DNA of 64,000 nt from Pseudoflavonifractor capillosus (GCF_016899775.1 NZ_JACJJE010000010.1:1-64000); one strand, 5' to 3'. Numbered from the stretch's first letter, positions 16,412-24,962 are shown. Notes: generated by a model not told the origin, from the sequence alone. Numbers and translations are program-made.

Positions 16412-19231
16412 TTACTTCACCTCCACCGCATCAGATAAATGCTCATTAATATATCTGCAAATAGCAATCTGTTCTTCGACAGGCGGGACTACCATATAAA
16501 CATTTTTTACAATAGTCGAATTTAGTCCGTTCATTATTGAACCTTTAGATTTCAGTAAAAGTTGCTCATATACAGCTTCACTCTCATACAAGTATTCAAA
16601 ATATTGAGGGAACATTAAACTTGATAAGCGCACTTTAATAAGATGTGAATCCATAATTCCAGGAGAAATACCCTCTGGAACTACACAGCATTTTCCAATT
16701 GTACCCATCATAGAAACTACAATATCATAGGGAAGCACTTCATAATTCTTTAAGCGCAAATAGTTGTCCTCTGTAACGAAATTATCACCATATTCGAAAT
16801 CTCTACGAATCAAATTGGCTTGGCCATATACTTTAAATTGCCCATCGTCAGCACTTACAACTTCATTTGTTAGAGCGCTCCCAAAAGGTCCTACTTTTAT
16901 CCCGTCGTTTCCCTGTTTGATAACATACTTTATACGCTTAACTTCCCAATGAGCAGGAATCTTTCCAAACCAGATTAAACCGCTATCTTTCAATTCTACC
17001 GTTGGGTCAAGGCCTCGCAAAAGTGTTTCCAAAACAAATAAATCACGGTATTTTTTCCCCAATTGAAGTTGATCTTCATAAGTAGAAATCAAAGCGTCCA
17101 AATTTCTTTGCTCAACATCATTAACAGAAAATATATGTTGCAAAGCAACTGTATTTTGCGCAATTTTATTGTGAATTCCTTGGGCGGTGTCGTTTCTACT
17201 ATATTCATAAAAATATTGTGTAAAGGCTATTTCCGCACCTATACGCTCTCTATTTGAAACGCTTACCTTTTTAGAAGGATCAAATTCATACAACCAGATA
17301 GCGTCAGGTACATGGGGATATACTTCCGCCTCAAAATATTTTTCCGGGTCCTGGGTGAGCTTGATGATCTCGGTGTCCTTGGTGGTGGTATCCTTGACAA
17401 TTTCGCCCTTTCGGTCTTTCTGCACCACGGCAGTTTTGTCCATCACCGCCAGCACCATGGCAATGCCGGTCAACCGGCTGGCAGACATTCCCTCAACCTT
17501 GCCCAGCAGAGATTTCAGATACTTTTCAAACTCGCCATAATCCATAAACATCTGGTCAGAACGGTTGGCTTCCAGAATAGTCAACACATCCGCCACAAAC
17601 TGCTGGCCCGCCAGATATTTCTGGTATTTTTTCTCGTCGGCAGCGCTGCGGGGGTTCATCTCTTTCAGCTGTTCAAAATCCGTCTCATTGAAAATGCTGG
17701 AGTTACTGGTGAAGTAGCTGCTGGTCCGCAGCCGCTCGATGCTCTCCTCATCCAGCACACCCCGGCGCTGCAACGGCTGATAAACCGCATACTCTTTGTA
17801 CATAAACTCCTCGTTGGGGAAAATCTTGCAGTACTGGTTTTCCTCGAAGTTGGAGTACAGCTCGGTGATTTTTACCATGCTATCCCGGTCGATTTCACGG
17901 CGCTTTTTGCCCAAAGATTTGCGCAGGGGCTTCCACATATCCACCGCATTGATCAGCTGCACCTTTCCACGGCGGTCAGGGCGCTTATTGCGGGACAGAA
18001 TAAAAATATAAATACCGATGTCGGTGTTATAGAAAAGCTGGGTAGGCAGGGCAATAATGGCTTCAATTAAATCTTCCTCCAGCATCCAGTGCCGAATCTG
18101 GCTTTCACCGCTGGTGGTTCCGCCGGAGAAAAGAGGCGAACCATTGGTAATAATCGCTGCACGCCCGTTTTTCTCATCCAGCTTATTGATGGCGTGCTGC
18201 ATGAACAGCAGCTGGGCGTCACCCGTTCCAGGCAGACCATGTTCAAACCGTCCGCCCTTCTTGTTTTCCTCACGGACTTTCTTCTCTTGTCCTTCCGGTG
18301 CATCTTTGCCACCCCAGGGTGTACCAAACGGGGGATTCATAATCACCAGCCGCATCTTCTGATCCGGGAAGCAGTCCGTTTTCAGGGTGTTAGCTTCCTC
18401 ATCACCCATAATGTTTTTCACATCCTGGCCTTTGATGAGCATATCTGCCAGACAAATGGCGTAGGATTCGGGATTGATTTCCTGTCCAAACAAGCGCACA
18501 TCCACATAGGGATTTTTGCGGCGCAGGAAATCATAGGTAGTGGACAGCATACCGCCCGAACCACAGGCAGCATCCAGTACGGTGGCAATTTTACCCTCAT
18601 CCGTCAACAGGTCGTTGCAGCCCTCTGCCAGCAGTACATTGACCATCAGACGAATCACTTCACGGGGCGTATAGTGATCACCGGCCTCGGCGTTTTCAGA
18701 AAAACGACGGATAATATCCTCGAAAATGTAGCCCATCTTCATGCTGTCTACATGGGCAGGGTACAAATCCAAATCGGAGAACTTTTTAACCACGCTGTAA
18801 AGACGGTTGCTCTTGTCCATCTTGTCGATCTGAGTACTGAATTTCAGCAGTTTTTCTAGAATCAACTGGATGTTGGCGGAAAAGCCTTCAATGTAAGACT
18901 TAAGATTGGACGCAATGCTGTCGCTGTCATCCAGAAGGCGTTTAAGAGTAAACTCGCTGGTGTTGTAAAAGGGGTACTTGGAAACCTGGCAAAGGAGCGC
19001 AGCAGGGAGGTTGGGGTTCTGCTTGTGCTTTGCCACAACTGCATCTTTGGTAGCCTCCAAAGCGCACTCAAATCGACGGATAATGACCATGGGGATAATA
19101 ACGTCCTTATATTTATCCGAGGTATAAGCTCCACGGAGAGAGTTGGCAATGGACCAGACCAATCCAACTTCCTTGCTTACGTCAATGGACGTATCATCAA
19201 ACATAACTTCGTAAAAATACTTATCTCTCAT
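16412..19231 (-). CDS. hsdM: Type I methylase fused to a single-TRD specificity half-subunit (HsdM-half-HsdS)
   Basis: 939 residues. Residues 1 to about 640 are HsdM: N-terminal helical domain, SAM motif I DAACGSGG at 220-227, catalytic NPPF at 299-302. From about 742 to the end there is one HsdS target-recognition domain (starts DPTVELKDSGLIWFG, includes KIPAHWEVKRIK and PPVEEQIAICRYINEH), ending just after the point where a central conserved helix would begin. A full HsdS has two such domains. Two copies of this fusion would supply two half-sites, so it may act as a dimer on a palindromic split target. From about 17290 downstream the DNA is visibly AT-richer, as if the specificity end had been swapped in. 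The start overlaps the controller gene by 4 bases. Confidence 0.88.
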   Translation of the reverse strand: MRDKYFYEVMFDDTSIDVSKEVGLVWSIANSLRGAYTSDKYKDVIIPMVIIRRFECALEATKDAVVAKHKQNPNLPAALLCQVSKYPFYNTSEFTLKRLLDDSDSIASNLKSYIEGFSANIQLILEKLLKFSTQIDKMDKSNRLYSVVKKFSDLDLYPAHVDSMKMGYIFEDIIRRFSENAEAGDHYTPREVIRLMVNVLLAEGCNDLLTDEGKIATVLDAACGSGGMLSTTYDFLRRKNPYVDVRLFGQEINPESYAICLADMLIKGQDVKNIMGDEEANTLKTDCFPDQKMRLVIMNPPFGTPWGGKDAPEGQEKKVREENKKGGRFEHGLPGTGDAQLLFMQHAINKLDEKNGRAAIITNGSPLFSGGTTSGESQIRHWMLEEDLIEAIIALPTQLFYNTDIGIYIFILSRNKRPDRRGKVQLINAVDMWKPLRKSLGKKRREIDRDSMVKITELYSNFEENQYCKIFPNEEFMYKEYAVYQPLQRRGVLDEESIERLRTSSYFTSNSSIFNETDFEQLKEMNPRSAADEKKYQKYLAGQQFVADVLTILEANRSDQMFMDYGEFEKYLKSLLGKVEGMSASRLTGIAMVLAVMDKTAVVQKDRKGEIVKDTTTKDTEIIKLTQDPEKYFEAEVYPHVPDAIWLYEFDPSKKVSVSNRERIGAEIAFTQYFYEYSRNDTAQGIHNKIAQNTVALQHIFSVNDVEQRNLDALISTYEDQLQLGKKYRDLFVLETLLRGLDPTVELKDSGLIWFGKIPAHWEVKRIKYVIKQGNDGIKVGPFGSALTNEVVSADDGQFKVYGQANLIRRDFEYGDNFVTEDNYLRLKNYEVLPYDIVVSMMGTIGKCCVVPEGISPGIMDSHLIKVRLSSLMFPQYFEYLYESEAVYEQLLLKSKGSIMNGLNSTIVKNVYMVVPPVEEQIAICRYINEHLSDAVEVK

Positions 19232-19647
19232 TTTATGGGTTCTCCTTCACTATTCTCTTGAAAAGACGCAAACAGGGCAGCAACACTTTCGATCTGATCG
19301 GAGGTCAGATTACAGCCCTCCAGCTTTCGCATTGCATCTACCAAATCCTTGTTTTGTGTGATAGTTCGGCAAATATCCGGCGGAGGCACTTTCCGAATTG
19401 CCATATACAGGCGATCCATACGCTGGCGTGCCTGCAAATCCGGTTTTAGCTCCTTAATCAGCTTGTCATAGACCTCCGCTGTTGGAGCGTTAACACCGTC
19501 TTCTATATATTTCATGTTGGAACGGGGCAGACCGACCCTTTTGGCTAATTGGGATTGGCTGAGCGTTCCACGGCAATCACGAATCAATAAACCGAGTTCG
19601 ATTATCATGCCCTTGGCTTGTTGATCCACAGCCACCTTGTTAGGCAA
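19228..19647 (-). CDS. XRE-family controller protein of the restriction operon
   Basis: 139 residues, helix-turn-helix at about 28-60 (LSQSQLAKRVGLPRSNMKYIE), and a helical C-terminus. The start is TTG, chosen because AAAGGAGG lies 8 bases before it and the reading frame has no nearer ATG. It is the first gene of the operon and overlaps hsdM by ATGA. A perfect 16-bp inverted repeat between its promoter and start is the likely binding site, so it probably represses or tunes its own operon, delaying restriction after entry into a new host. That role follows the model of C proteins and is inference. Confidence 0.8.
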   Translation of the reverse strand: MPNKVAVDQQAKGMIIELGLLIRDCRGTLSQSQLAKRVGLPRSNMKYIEDGVNAPTAEVYDKLIKELKPDLQARQRMDRLYMAIRKVPPPDICRTITQNKDLVDAMRKLEGCNLTSDQIESVAALFASFQENSEGEPIK

Positions 19648-19664
19648 TTCGGCACCTCCTTTCC

Positions 19665-19700
19665 ATAATTGTTCTATGTTCTATAACATAGAACAATTAT
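19665..19700 (-). promoter_or_regulatory. Operator: perfect 16-bp inverted repeat over the restriction operon promoter
   Basis: Arms ATAATTGTTCTATGTT (19665-19680) and its exact complement (19685-19700) with the spacer CTAT. The minus-strand -10 TATAAT (19696-19701) overlaps the outer end of the repeat, and a -35-like TTGATT lies at 19719-19724 with 17-bp spacing. A protein bound here would cover the start site. Best candidate is the XRE controller encoded immediately downstream. Confidence 0.75.
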
Positions 19701-19724
19701 ACCAATCCGGCATTGATAAATCAA
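19696..19724 (-). promoter_or_regulatory. Sigma-70-type promoter of the restriction operon
   Basis: Minus-strand TTGATT (19719-19724), 17-base spacer, TATAAT (19696-19701). It is about 50 bases upstream of the TTG start of the controller gene and overlaps its operator. Confidence 0.7.
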
Positions 19725-19760
19725 CAAAATTCATCGTTTTTCTGCGCTGTCTACAACAAA

Positions 19761-19800
19761 AATTTGCCCTATCCGTACGCAAAATACGAATAGGGCAAAT
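19761..19800 (-). terminator. Terminator after the relaxase gene
   Basis: Hairpin arms ATTTGCCCTATCCGTA and TACGAATAGGGCAAAT with one mismatch, followed by T-rich sequence on the minus strand. It lies 7 bases after the relaxase stop codon and separates the mobilization genes from the restriction operon promoter. Confidence 0.7.
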
Positions 19801-19807
19801 GAAAATA

Positions 19808-21076
19808 TTACAGGCGTTCTTCTTGTCTTGTGATATCTTTTGTTTTTGTGCTGGGTCGGAATAAATTCCACAGGCCATTTCGTTCTATCACCGTTTCGTA
19901 ACGATGGAGTTTATTCCGCAAAAGTTCATTTTGCTGCTCTAAACCTGCGGTGTTGAGCTGACCACGAACGGACTTATACTCTGCCAGCTCTGCGGTCAGT
20001 GCGGCGACCTTAGCTTTCAACTCGCTTATCACTTTCATCGCTGCTTCCAAAGCCTTTTGTAGCTTGGATTCCTTGCGCTCCTGGACATAGAACTTCTTTG
20101 CCGTAGCTGCCAGATTTTCATATTCAGAACGTTCCAACATAACTTTAGAGGAAAACGGAACGGCATGGGGTTCTATTTGCTCCACTTTCTGAACGGCAAT
20201 CTGCTGTTTTTGAATATTCTCAATTTTCTTTTCCAGCGAAGCTGCCTGTTGCTCTTTCTGCTGTGTTTGTGCTGTGAGTTGCTCCAATCGTTCCTGTTCC
20301 CGTTCCACCTTGAACTGTGTCACGGTCAAATGCTCCTCGGAACTGCCCCGTTCTCCACGCTCCACATCCGTATATCCAGCGTTTCTCATAGCTTGGAAGA
20401 AATCGTCCTGGAGAACGCTGTAAGACTTCCGCAGTACCGGCTTGCCATTCTTCTTGAGAATAGGCACACCCTGTTCATCCAATGCCGGTTTAGACAGCCA
20501 TTTTTTGCTGCTGCTCACCTGCATGATTGTTTCCTTGACGGTTCCCACAAGCGATTTGTCTTTGCACCTCTTGGACCAGAGAATCTGCTTTTCCACAACT
20601 GGAACATAGACCACATGGAGATGATAGTGGAACACATCCTGCCCCAGCGCTTCGGACATGGCCTGGTTACGCTCATCGGCGTGCATGACGGCAGAGAGAA
20701 TATACTGTTCGCCACCCACGATCTCTACGGCTGCCCTGTAAGCGTCCTCATAAAATTGTTTGGCAAACTCATACCCGCCATGGTTATAGAAGTAGGCGGA
20801 GTTTACATCAAAAATCAGTTCTCCGTAAAGGTTAGCGTCCGATTTCAGGCCACGAGTGGAGATTACACCGTCTTTTTCCATCTGAGCAAACATCTCTGCA
20901 TATCCGGCGGTGGGCTTCTTAAAATGGATGTTCTGAGAGGTACGTTCCGGTATAATATCAGGATTGGTGTAGGATTCCTTTTCTCGTTCGTTGTGCCGCT
21001 GAGCATTACCAATTTTGGCGGCGGTCAGGTTAACGTTTCTTGCACTGATACGGTCAATCCCGTCGTTTCTCGCCAT
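19808..21076 (-). CDS. mobV: MobV-family relaxase (Mob/Pre plasmid recombination enzyme)
   Basis: 422 residues. Relaxases of this family nick the oriT strand and lead it into the recipient with help from a conjugative element. Seen: the N-terminal RHNERE motif at 27-32, HADERN near 132 and the metal-binding triad HYHLHVVYVPV at 150-160. A long coiled coil (about 255-400) with many Gln/Glu/Lys residues follows. The family usually has such a C-terminus for dimerization. No coupling protein or mating-pair genes are present, so the element is mobilizable, not self-transmissible. An oriT-like sequence lies directly upstream. Confidence 0.9.
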   Translation of the reverse strand: MARNDGIDRISARNVNLTAAKIGNAQRHNEREKESYTNPDIIPERTSQNIHFKKPTAGYAEMFAQMEKDGVISTRGLKSDANLYGELIFDVNSAYFYNHGGYEFAKQFYEDAYRAAVEIVGGEQYILSAVMHADERNQAMSEALGQDVFHYHLHVVYVPVVEKQILWSKRCKDKSLVGTVKETIMQVSSSKKWLSKPALDEQGVPILKKNGKPVLRKSYSVLQDDFFQAMRNAGYTDVERGERGSSEEHLTVTQFKVEREQERLEQLTAQTQQKEQQAASLEKKIENIQKQQIAVQKVEQIEPHAVPFSSKVMLERSEYENLAATAKKFYVQERKESKLQKALEAAMKVISELKAKVAALTAELAEYKSVRGQLNTAGLEQQNELLRNKLHRYETVIERNGLWNLFRPSTKTKDITRQEERL

Positions 21077-21126
21077 AGAGCTCCTTTCACGTTTGTGCGG
21101 CCTGCGGGCCGGGGCGCACTTCCTGC

Positions 21127-21185
21127 GGAAGTGTAATAACCCACTATGATACTTTCATCCTGCGGCTGCAAAGTATCGTGGGCTC
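21127..21185 (-). other. Candidate oriT for the MobV relaxase
   Basis: On the minus strand the sequence reads AAAGTATCATAGTGGGTTAT, close to the pMV158-type nick region AAAGTATAGTGTG/TTATAC. An inverted repeat links CCCACTATGATACTTT (21140-21155) and AAAGTATCGTGGG (21170-21182). It is about 50-100 bases upstream of the relaxase start, the usual place for MobV elements. The predicted nick would be after TAGTGGG. Similarity is from memory of the pMV158 sequence. Confidence 0.65.
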
Positions 21186-21217
21186 TCCGAGGGGGATGCG
21201 GCTCCTGCGGGAGCCTC

Positions 21218-21252
21218 CCTGGCTTGCGTGTGCTATCCACACAGCAAGCCAG
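21218..21252. other. Strong stem-loop in the oriT-side intergenic region
   Basis: CCTGGCTTGC-GTGTG ... CACAC-A-GCAAGCCAGG forms a 15-bp stem with one bulged A and a short CTATC loop. No T-run follows. Position between relaxase and replication gene suggests part of the transfer or replication origin rather than a terminator. Confidence 0.5.
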
Positions 21253-21428
21253 GTGTGTCCGGCATCCTTGCTCCTGTAAGCAATCCTGCCGCCCACAGTT
21301 CGGGAAAATTCACCGGATTCTCCCGAACCCTCCATCTCCAAATCTGCGGATTTTTCGATGGGGACGGTGGTGCGATACCAGAGTGCAACTCTGTGCAGGA
21401 AATGCAATAAATGCAGATAATTCCGGTT

Positions 21429-23738
21429 TCATGCGGCGGGGTTCACGATGATTTTCACATCGGCTGGTCTGCCCACCGACTGGCGTTCCGGTTCTTCCAG
21501 CCGAATGTATCCATGTCCCTCCAGCAGTTCCAGCGTCGGAAAAATCTCCTCCGTTTTCTTGAAGAACTTTCCCCGGCACATCTGAAAAAGCTCTGAACGC
21601 TTGACCATCGATATGTTCTTCTTTTTCAGCTTTGCCAGGACAAATTTAGCTTTCTGAATGCTCAAGTCAGTACCCATCATGGAATAGGCGTAGGTGGAAT
21701 GAGCCAGAAAGTATTTGCCGATCTGAATCGCCTTGCTCATCGTAGAAGCTGTCACTTCTGCTTTGTCATCTTCCATATCAGCACAGTGCAACAGTCCCGC
21801 AATCCGGAGTACGGCACCGATATATTTGCTTGCCCAATCGGAAATTGCCTGCCCCTCGCCAACCAGAAACTTCTCATGTTCCTGAAAGTAATCGGCCATC
21901 AGGTCAAAGGCTTTTTCGGAAAGGTGTACCGTCTGGGCATCTCCAGCAATCGGCAGAGCCATCAGGCGAAAAATCAAGCTGCGGTAAGCGGCAGTTACTT
22001 CGGGCGGAATCGGCTGGGTACGAAAGACCCGGCTGCCAATTCTGGATGGTGGGGACGCATACAGGAAGCGGGCAATCAAGCCCCGCCCGGTCATGGTGGT
22101 ATTGGACATGATTTCATCCAGCACACTGGGCTGAATTGAGAGGATAGCTGACAATGCCGGGTGCATGATGCACTCTGCTTCACGGGTCATTCGATCCACA
22201 TAAATGGCATCTCCACAATGACCTTTCAGCCAGACATCAATGTTAGATTTGTTGGAATACCGTCCTGCCATGATGTCAAAGATGCCGCCCTCGGTGGAGA
22301 TCACGGAGAACACTCCGTTGTTGGCCGCCATTAAGCTGGTCAGAGCTTCACTGGAACAATCGTCCGCAAAAAAGCGAACCGGCTTTAGTTCTGGAGTTTC
22401 TTCCAGCTGTTCCTGAAGCTGCCTCAGCTCCAGCTCCATTTCCCGGCTTTCCTTGCGCTCCAACTTCTTTTGCAGACCGGAAATCTGACGCTCCAGAGCT
22501 TCCCGCTGCAAATGGTTTTCCCGGATTTCCATGCTGTGCGCCTTGTTATATTCCTGCTCATACTCATAAAGGAATGTAGTCATATCCCGCATGACGCTGG
22601 ACTTTCGCTCCCCCGGTGCGGCGATTACCACTGTGTACAAGCTCAAAGGCTCACAGTATCCCGGTGTTCCCTCTATCTTGTACTTTCCTTGTAAGCAGGT
22701 TGCCAGCACACCCAGGCTGATCACCGCTGCCATGTCAGGGGCAGTCTGACTGTGTTCAGCTACCGCACTCACATAATTCCGAATCACATCCGGGAGAGCG
22801 TCTACTGGAAAAGCAGGCAGATCACTCCACTGTGGCGTCAGCGGAACAATAGGTTGAAAAACCGGTGACGGCTCCGTTTTTGGAGTGTAGACCTCCCGAC
22901 AATGCTCGATTGCCTTCTGAATGGTGATTGCACCATACGTTGTGCCGGATTGCTGTCGGTCCCATTTATCCCGCATCAATCCCGACTGTCGGAACATAGT
23001 GTCCATCTTGGCGGCATCCCGTCCTGTCCAAAAGGCAAGGTGGCTGCACAGCGCCAGATCCGCCTCCGAAGGGGACGAATATCCCTCCAACGAACCGCTC
23101 CAAAGGGCTGTGAACGCTGCCCCATTCTTACAGCTCTTTGCCAGTTGCAGAAGCTGCTCCATGCTTAAATCAGAGTTTTTTGCATTTATTGCATTTTCTG
23201 CGCCTACCTCTGGCCTGCGCATGAACTTGTCCAGTAACACTTGCAGCTCCTGGGTCCGGTCCCCATACTCATAATCCTCACAGCGGTTTCCGGTCACGGT
23301 GACATATTTGTTGGTTGCTCCCGCCACATAAACCTCTATTCCAGCCTGATGGTTCATAATGTAAAATCGCTTGGTATCATACTGAAAGCCTTTTGCCGAA
23401 AAGAGGATGTGCAGACCGTTTCCACTGGGGCTGTACTCGGTATAGCTGTGCATTAAGGCCACAATTTCTGCGGCGGTCTGGGTGTAATAGCCGCTGTCCG
23501 AAACGCAGTTATCCAGGTCAATCGCACAGATGCCGTTGAAAATGCCAATTCCGATGCCATCATATCCGCTGGCCTGCACTGCTGTTTTATAAGGTACAAA
23601 GCTGGAAGGATCGTTGCTTTTCGCTCCCAGGCCGGTTTCCGGCTGGTATGGCACCTTCGTTTTCCTTCCATTCCGTTCCTCGTACTTCCAGCAGCAGAAC
23701 AGACCATTTTGTATGATGCTGTCTGGTAAAGCTGTCAA
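21429..23738 (-). CDS. Replication-type protein with PrimPol-like N-terminus and DUF3987 domain
   Basis: 769 residues. The N-terminus has a primase-polymerase-like fold signature (GIFNGICAIDLDNC, then YSPSGNGLHILFS and an NKYVTVTGN strand). The centre and C-terminus match DUF3987, a helicase-like ATPase domain with a variant P-loop APGERKSS and a long coiled coil in the middle (HLQREALERQISGLQKKLER). Such proteins occur on integrative mobilizable elements and probably start replication of the excised circle. The start is TTG, with AAGGAGG 8 bases upstream. The variant P-loop (RKSS, not GKS/T) is notable but seen in family members I recall. Confidence 0.75.
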   Translation of the reverse strand: MTALPDSIIQNGLFCCWKYEERNGRKTKVPYQPETGLGAKSNDPSSFVPYKTAVQASGYDGIGIGIFNGICAIDLDNCVSDSGYYTQTAAEIVALMHSYTEYSPSGNGLHILFSAKGFQYDTKRFYIMNHQAGIEVYVAGATNKYVTVTGNRCEDYEYGDRTQELQVLLDKFMRRPEVGAENAINAKNSDLSMEQLLQLAKSCKNGAAFTALWSGSLEGYSSPSEADLALCSHLAFWTGRDAAKMDTMFRQSGLMRDKWDRQQSGTTYGAITIQKAIEHCREVYTPKTEPSPVFQPIVPLTPQWSDLPAFPVDALPDVIRNYVSAVAEHSQTAPDMAAVISLGVLATCLQGKYKIEGTPGYCEPLSLYTVVIAAPGERKSSVMRDMTTFLYEYEQEYNKAHSMEIRENHLQREALERQISGLQKKLERKESREMELELRQLQEQLEETPELKPVRFFADDCSSEALTSLMAANNGVFSVISTEGGIFDIMAGRYSNKSNIDVWLKGHCGDAIYVDRMTREAECIMHPALSAILSIQPSVLDEIMSNTTMTGRGLIARFLYASPPSRIGSRVFRTQPIPPEVTAAYRSLIFRLMALPIAGDAQTVHLSEKAFDLMADYFQEHEKFLVGEGQAISDWASKYIGAVLRIAGLLHCADMEDDKAEVTASTMSKAIQIGKYFLAHSTYAYSMMGTDLSIQKAKFVLAKLKKKNISMVKRSELFQMCRGKFFKKTEEIFPTLELLEGHGYIRLEEPERQSVGRPADVKIIVNPAA

Positions 23739-23875
23739 ATTCTGTTCCTCCTTAAATAATTGTTGAATTTGGCAGCTGTCGTGTTATAATATCCTTGCTG
23801 AGTGATAGTCACACGGCAGCTGCCGTTTGTACTGTCCGCCAAGAGTTCTCATCTGCCAGGATGAGGGCTCTTTTT

Positions 23876-24109
23876 TTATGCGGTTTCCGGCTGGAAGTAT
23901 CCAATTTCCTCCCACACCTTTCTGTCGGGGCAGTAGTAGTTGTACTCGTTGGAGTTCTCCAGCTTGATCGCATAGCCGAATTTCAGGATTCCCTGCTGCA
24001 ACCCAATGCGCACATACTGGGCATCCTTGTGCATGGCGGCTGCAATCTCGGTGATGGGGACATTGCGTCCAGTGAAGGGCGGCAGTTCGACATAAACTTT
24101 CTTCTCCAT
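23876..24109 (-). CDS. Small helical DNA-binding-like protein of the mobilizable element
   Basis: 77 residues starting at 24109 (AAGGAGG 8 bases upstream); a longer frame upstream lacks a ribosome site. Sequence EIAAAMHKDAQYVRIGLQQG resembles the helix-turn-helix of small excisionase-like or MerR-like proteins that recur beside integrases of Clostridia. It is expressed from a near-consensus promoter divergent from the XRE gene and is followed by the replication gene 140 bases on. Role as recombination directionality factor or replication accessory is a guess. Confidence 0.6.
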   Translation of the reverse strand: MEKKVYVELPPFTGRNVPITEIAAAMHKDAQYVRIGLQQGILKFGYAIKLENSNEYNYYCPDRKVWEEIGYFQPETA

Positions 24110-24134
24110 GTGAATGACCTCCTTATTACCGATA

Positions 24135-24153
24135 TACGAATTATTAGTTCGTA
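24135..24153. promoter_or_regulatory. Operator-like inverted repeat between divergent small gene and XRE gene
   Basis: TACGAA-TTATTAG-TTCGTA, located just downstream of the -10 of the minus-strand promoter. A related TCGTATTACGA lies at about 24209-24219 near the XRE promoter. Likely sites for the XRE regulator. Confidence 0.6.
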
Positions 24154-24158
24154 TTTTG

Positions 24159-24187
24159 ATTATAAGCCATCCAAGACTACTTGTCAA
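24159..24187 (-). promoter_or_regulatory. Consensus promoter of the small protein/replication gene
   Basis: Minus strand TTGACA (24182-24187), 17-base spacer, TATAAT (24159-24164): a perfect sigma-70 consensus. An operator candidate overlaps the start-site side, so tight repression would be expected. Confidence 0.8.
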
Positions 24188-24221
24188 CACTAAATGCGAA
24201 AAAATTATTCGTATTACGACC

Positions 24222-24250
24222 TTGTAATTCGCACAGCTTCATGTTACAAT
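24222..24250 (+). promoter_or_regulatory. Promoter of the XRE regulator gene
   Basis: TTGTAA (24222-24227), 17-base spacer, TACAAT (24245-24250), 18 bases before the ATG. Weaker than the divergent promoter. Confidence 0.65.
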
Positions 24251-24268
24251 ACAAACGAGGTGATGACA

Positions 24269-24895
24269 ATGCACAGCAACCCGGCCGAAATTGGCGAGAG
24301 AATCAAGGCAGCCCGCAAGGCGGCCCACTTGAGCCAAACAGAGCTGGCACAGCGTTTGGACAAGACGATGCGCACAGTTCAAAAATACGAAAGCGGTGAA
24401 ATTGAACCGTCCATAGCGATGATCAACGCCATCGCCAAAATCTTAAACATATCTCCGGCAGACCTGATTGGCTACCAGAAACCTGAAATCCAGCTGGACA
24501 GCCTGTCTGATGTGATTGCGGTTCTTTACCAATTGAACAAGAAGGCCGGTATCCGTTTCGAGATCGATGTCCAGCGCCCGCCCCACAGCGAAGAATGGTC
24601 CTGTTCCCTGAAATTCAAAGGGAATGACCGATCCGCAGAGATGAACGATTCCCTGTGTCTGATTTTGGAAGAGTTCCGGGACGAGCGTGAAAAGCTGGAA
24701 ACCTATTGGACCGATCAGGAATCCTTTGACCGCTGGATTGAAAAGGAACTGGCCTACTACGCAGACGCCAAGTTGCAGGACAAGGAAGTGGAAGTCCTCT
24801 CCGATTTGGAACGCATTCAGCGGCGCAACGAACTGGACCGTCAGATGCTGGAGAAAATGAAAAAGGCCGCCGAAGAAAACGGCGACCAGGAGTAA
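24269..24895 (+). CDS. XRE-family repressor of the mobilizable element
   Basis: About 208 residues. The N-terminal HTH_3 domain (IGERIKAARKAAHLSQTELAQ ... RTVQKYESGE) is followed by a charged C-terminal region with no family I recognise. The start at 24269 is preferred over 24263 because GAGG lies 8 bases upstream. Divergent from the replication side and 67 bases upstream of the integrase, it occupies the place of the master repressor that keeps the element integrated. Inverted repeats in the divergent region are its likely targets. Confidence 0.85.
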   Translation: MHSNPAEIGERIKAARKAAHLSQTELAQRLDKTMRTVQKYESGEIEPSIAMINAIAKILNISPADLIGYQKPEIQLDSLSDVIAVLYQLNKKAGIRFEIDVQRPPHSEEWSCSLKFKGNDRSAEMNDSLCLILEEFRDEREKLETYWTDQESFDRWIEKELAYYADAKLQDKEVEVLSDLERIQRRNELDRQMLEKMKKAAEENGDQE

Positions 24896-24962
24896 CAGAG
24901 GTTGTTGCATACCCTTTATCAAATTTAATCCAAACGCTGGGAGAAAGGAAGTTTGAGATTTT

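Noticed and set aside
19761-19800. Second operator of the XRE controller
   Set aside because: The inverted repeat is unrelated in sequence to the dyad at 19665 and is placed as a terminator of the relaxase gene.
24109-24190. Longer start for the small element protein at 24190
   Set aside because: It would run through the promoter and operator; the ATG at 24109 has an ideal ribosome site.
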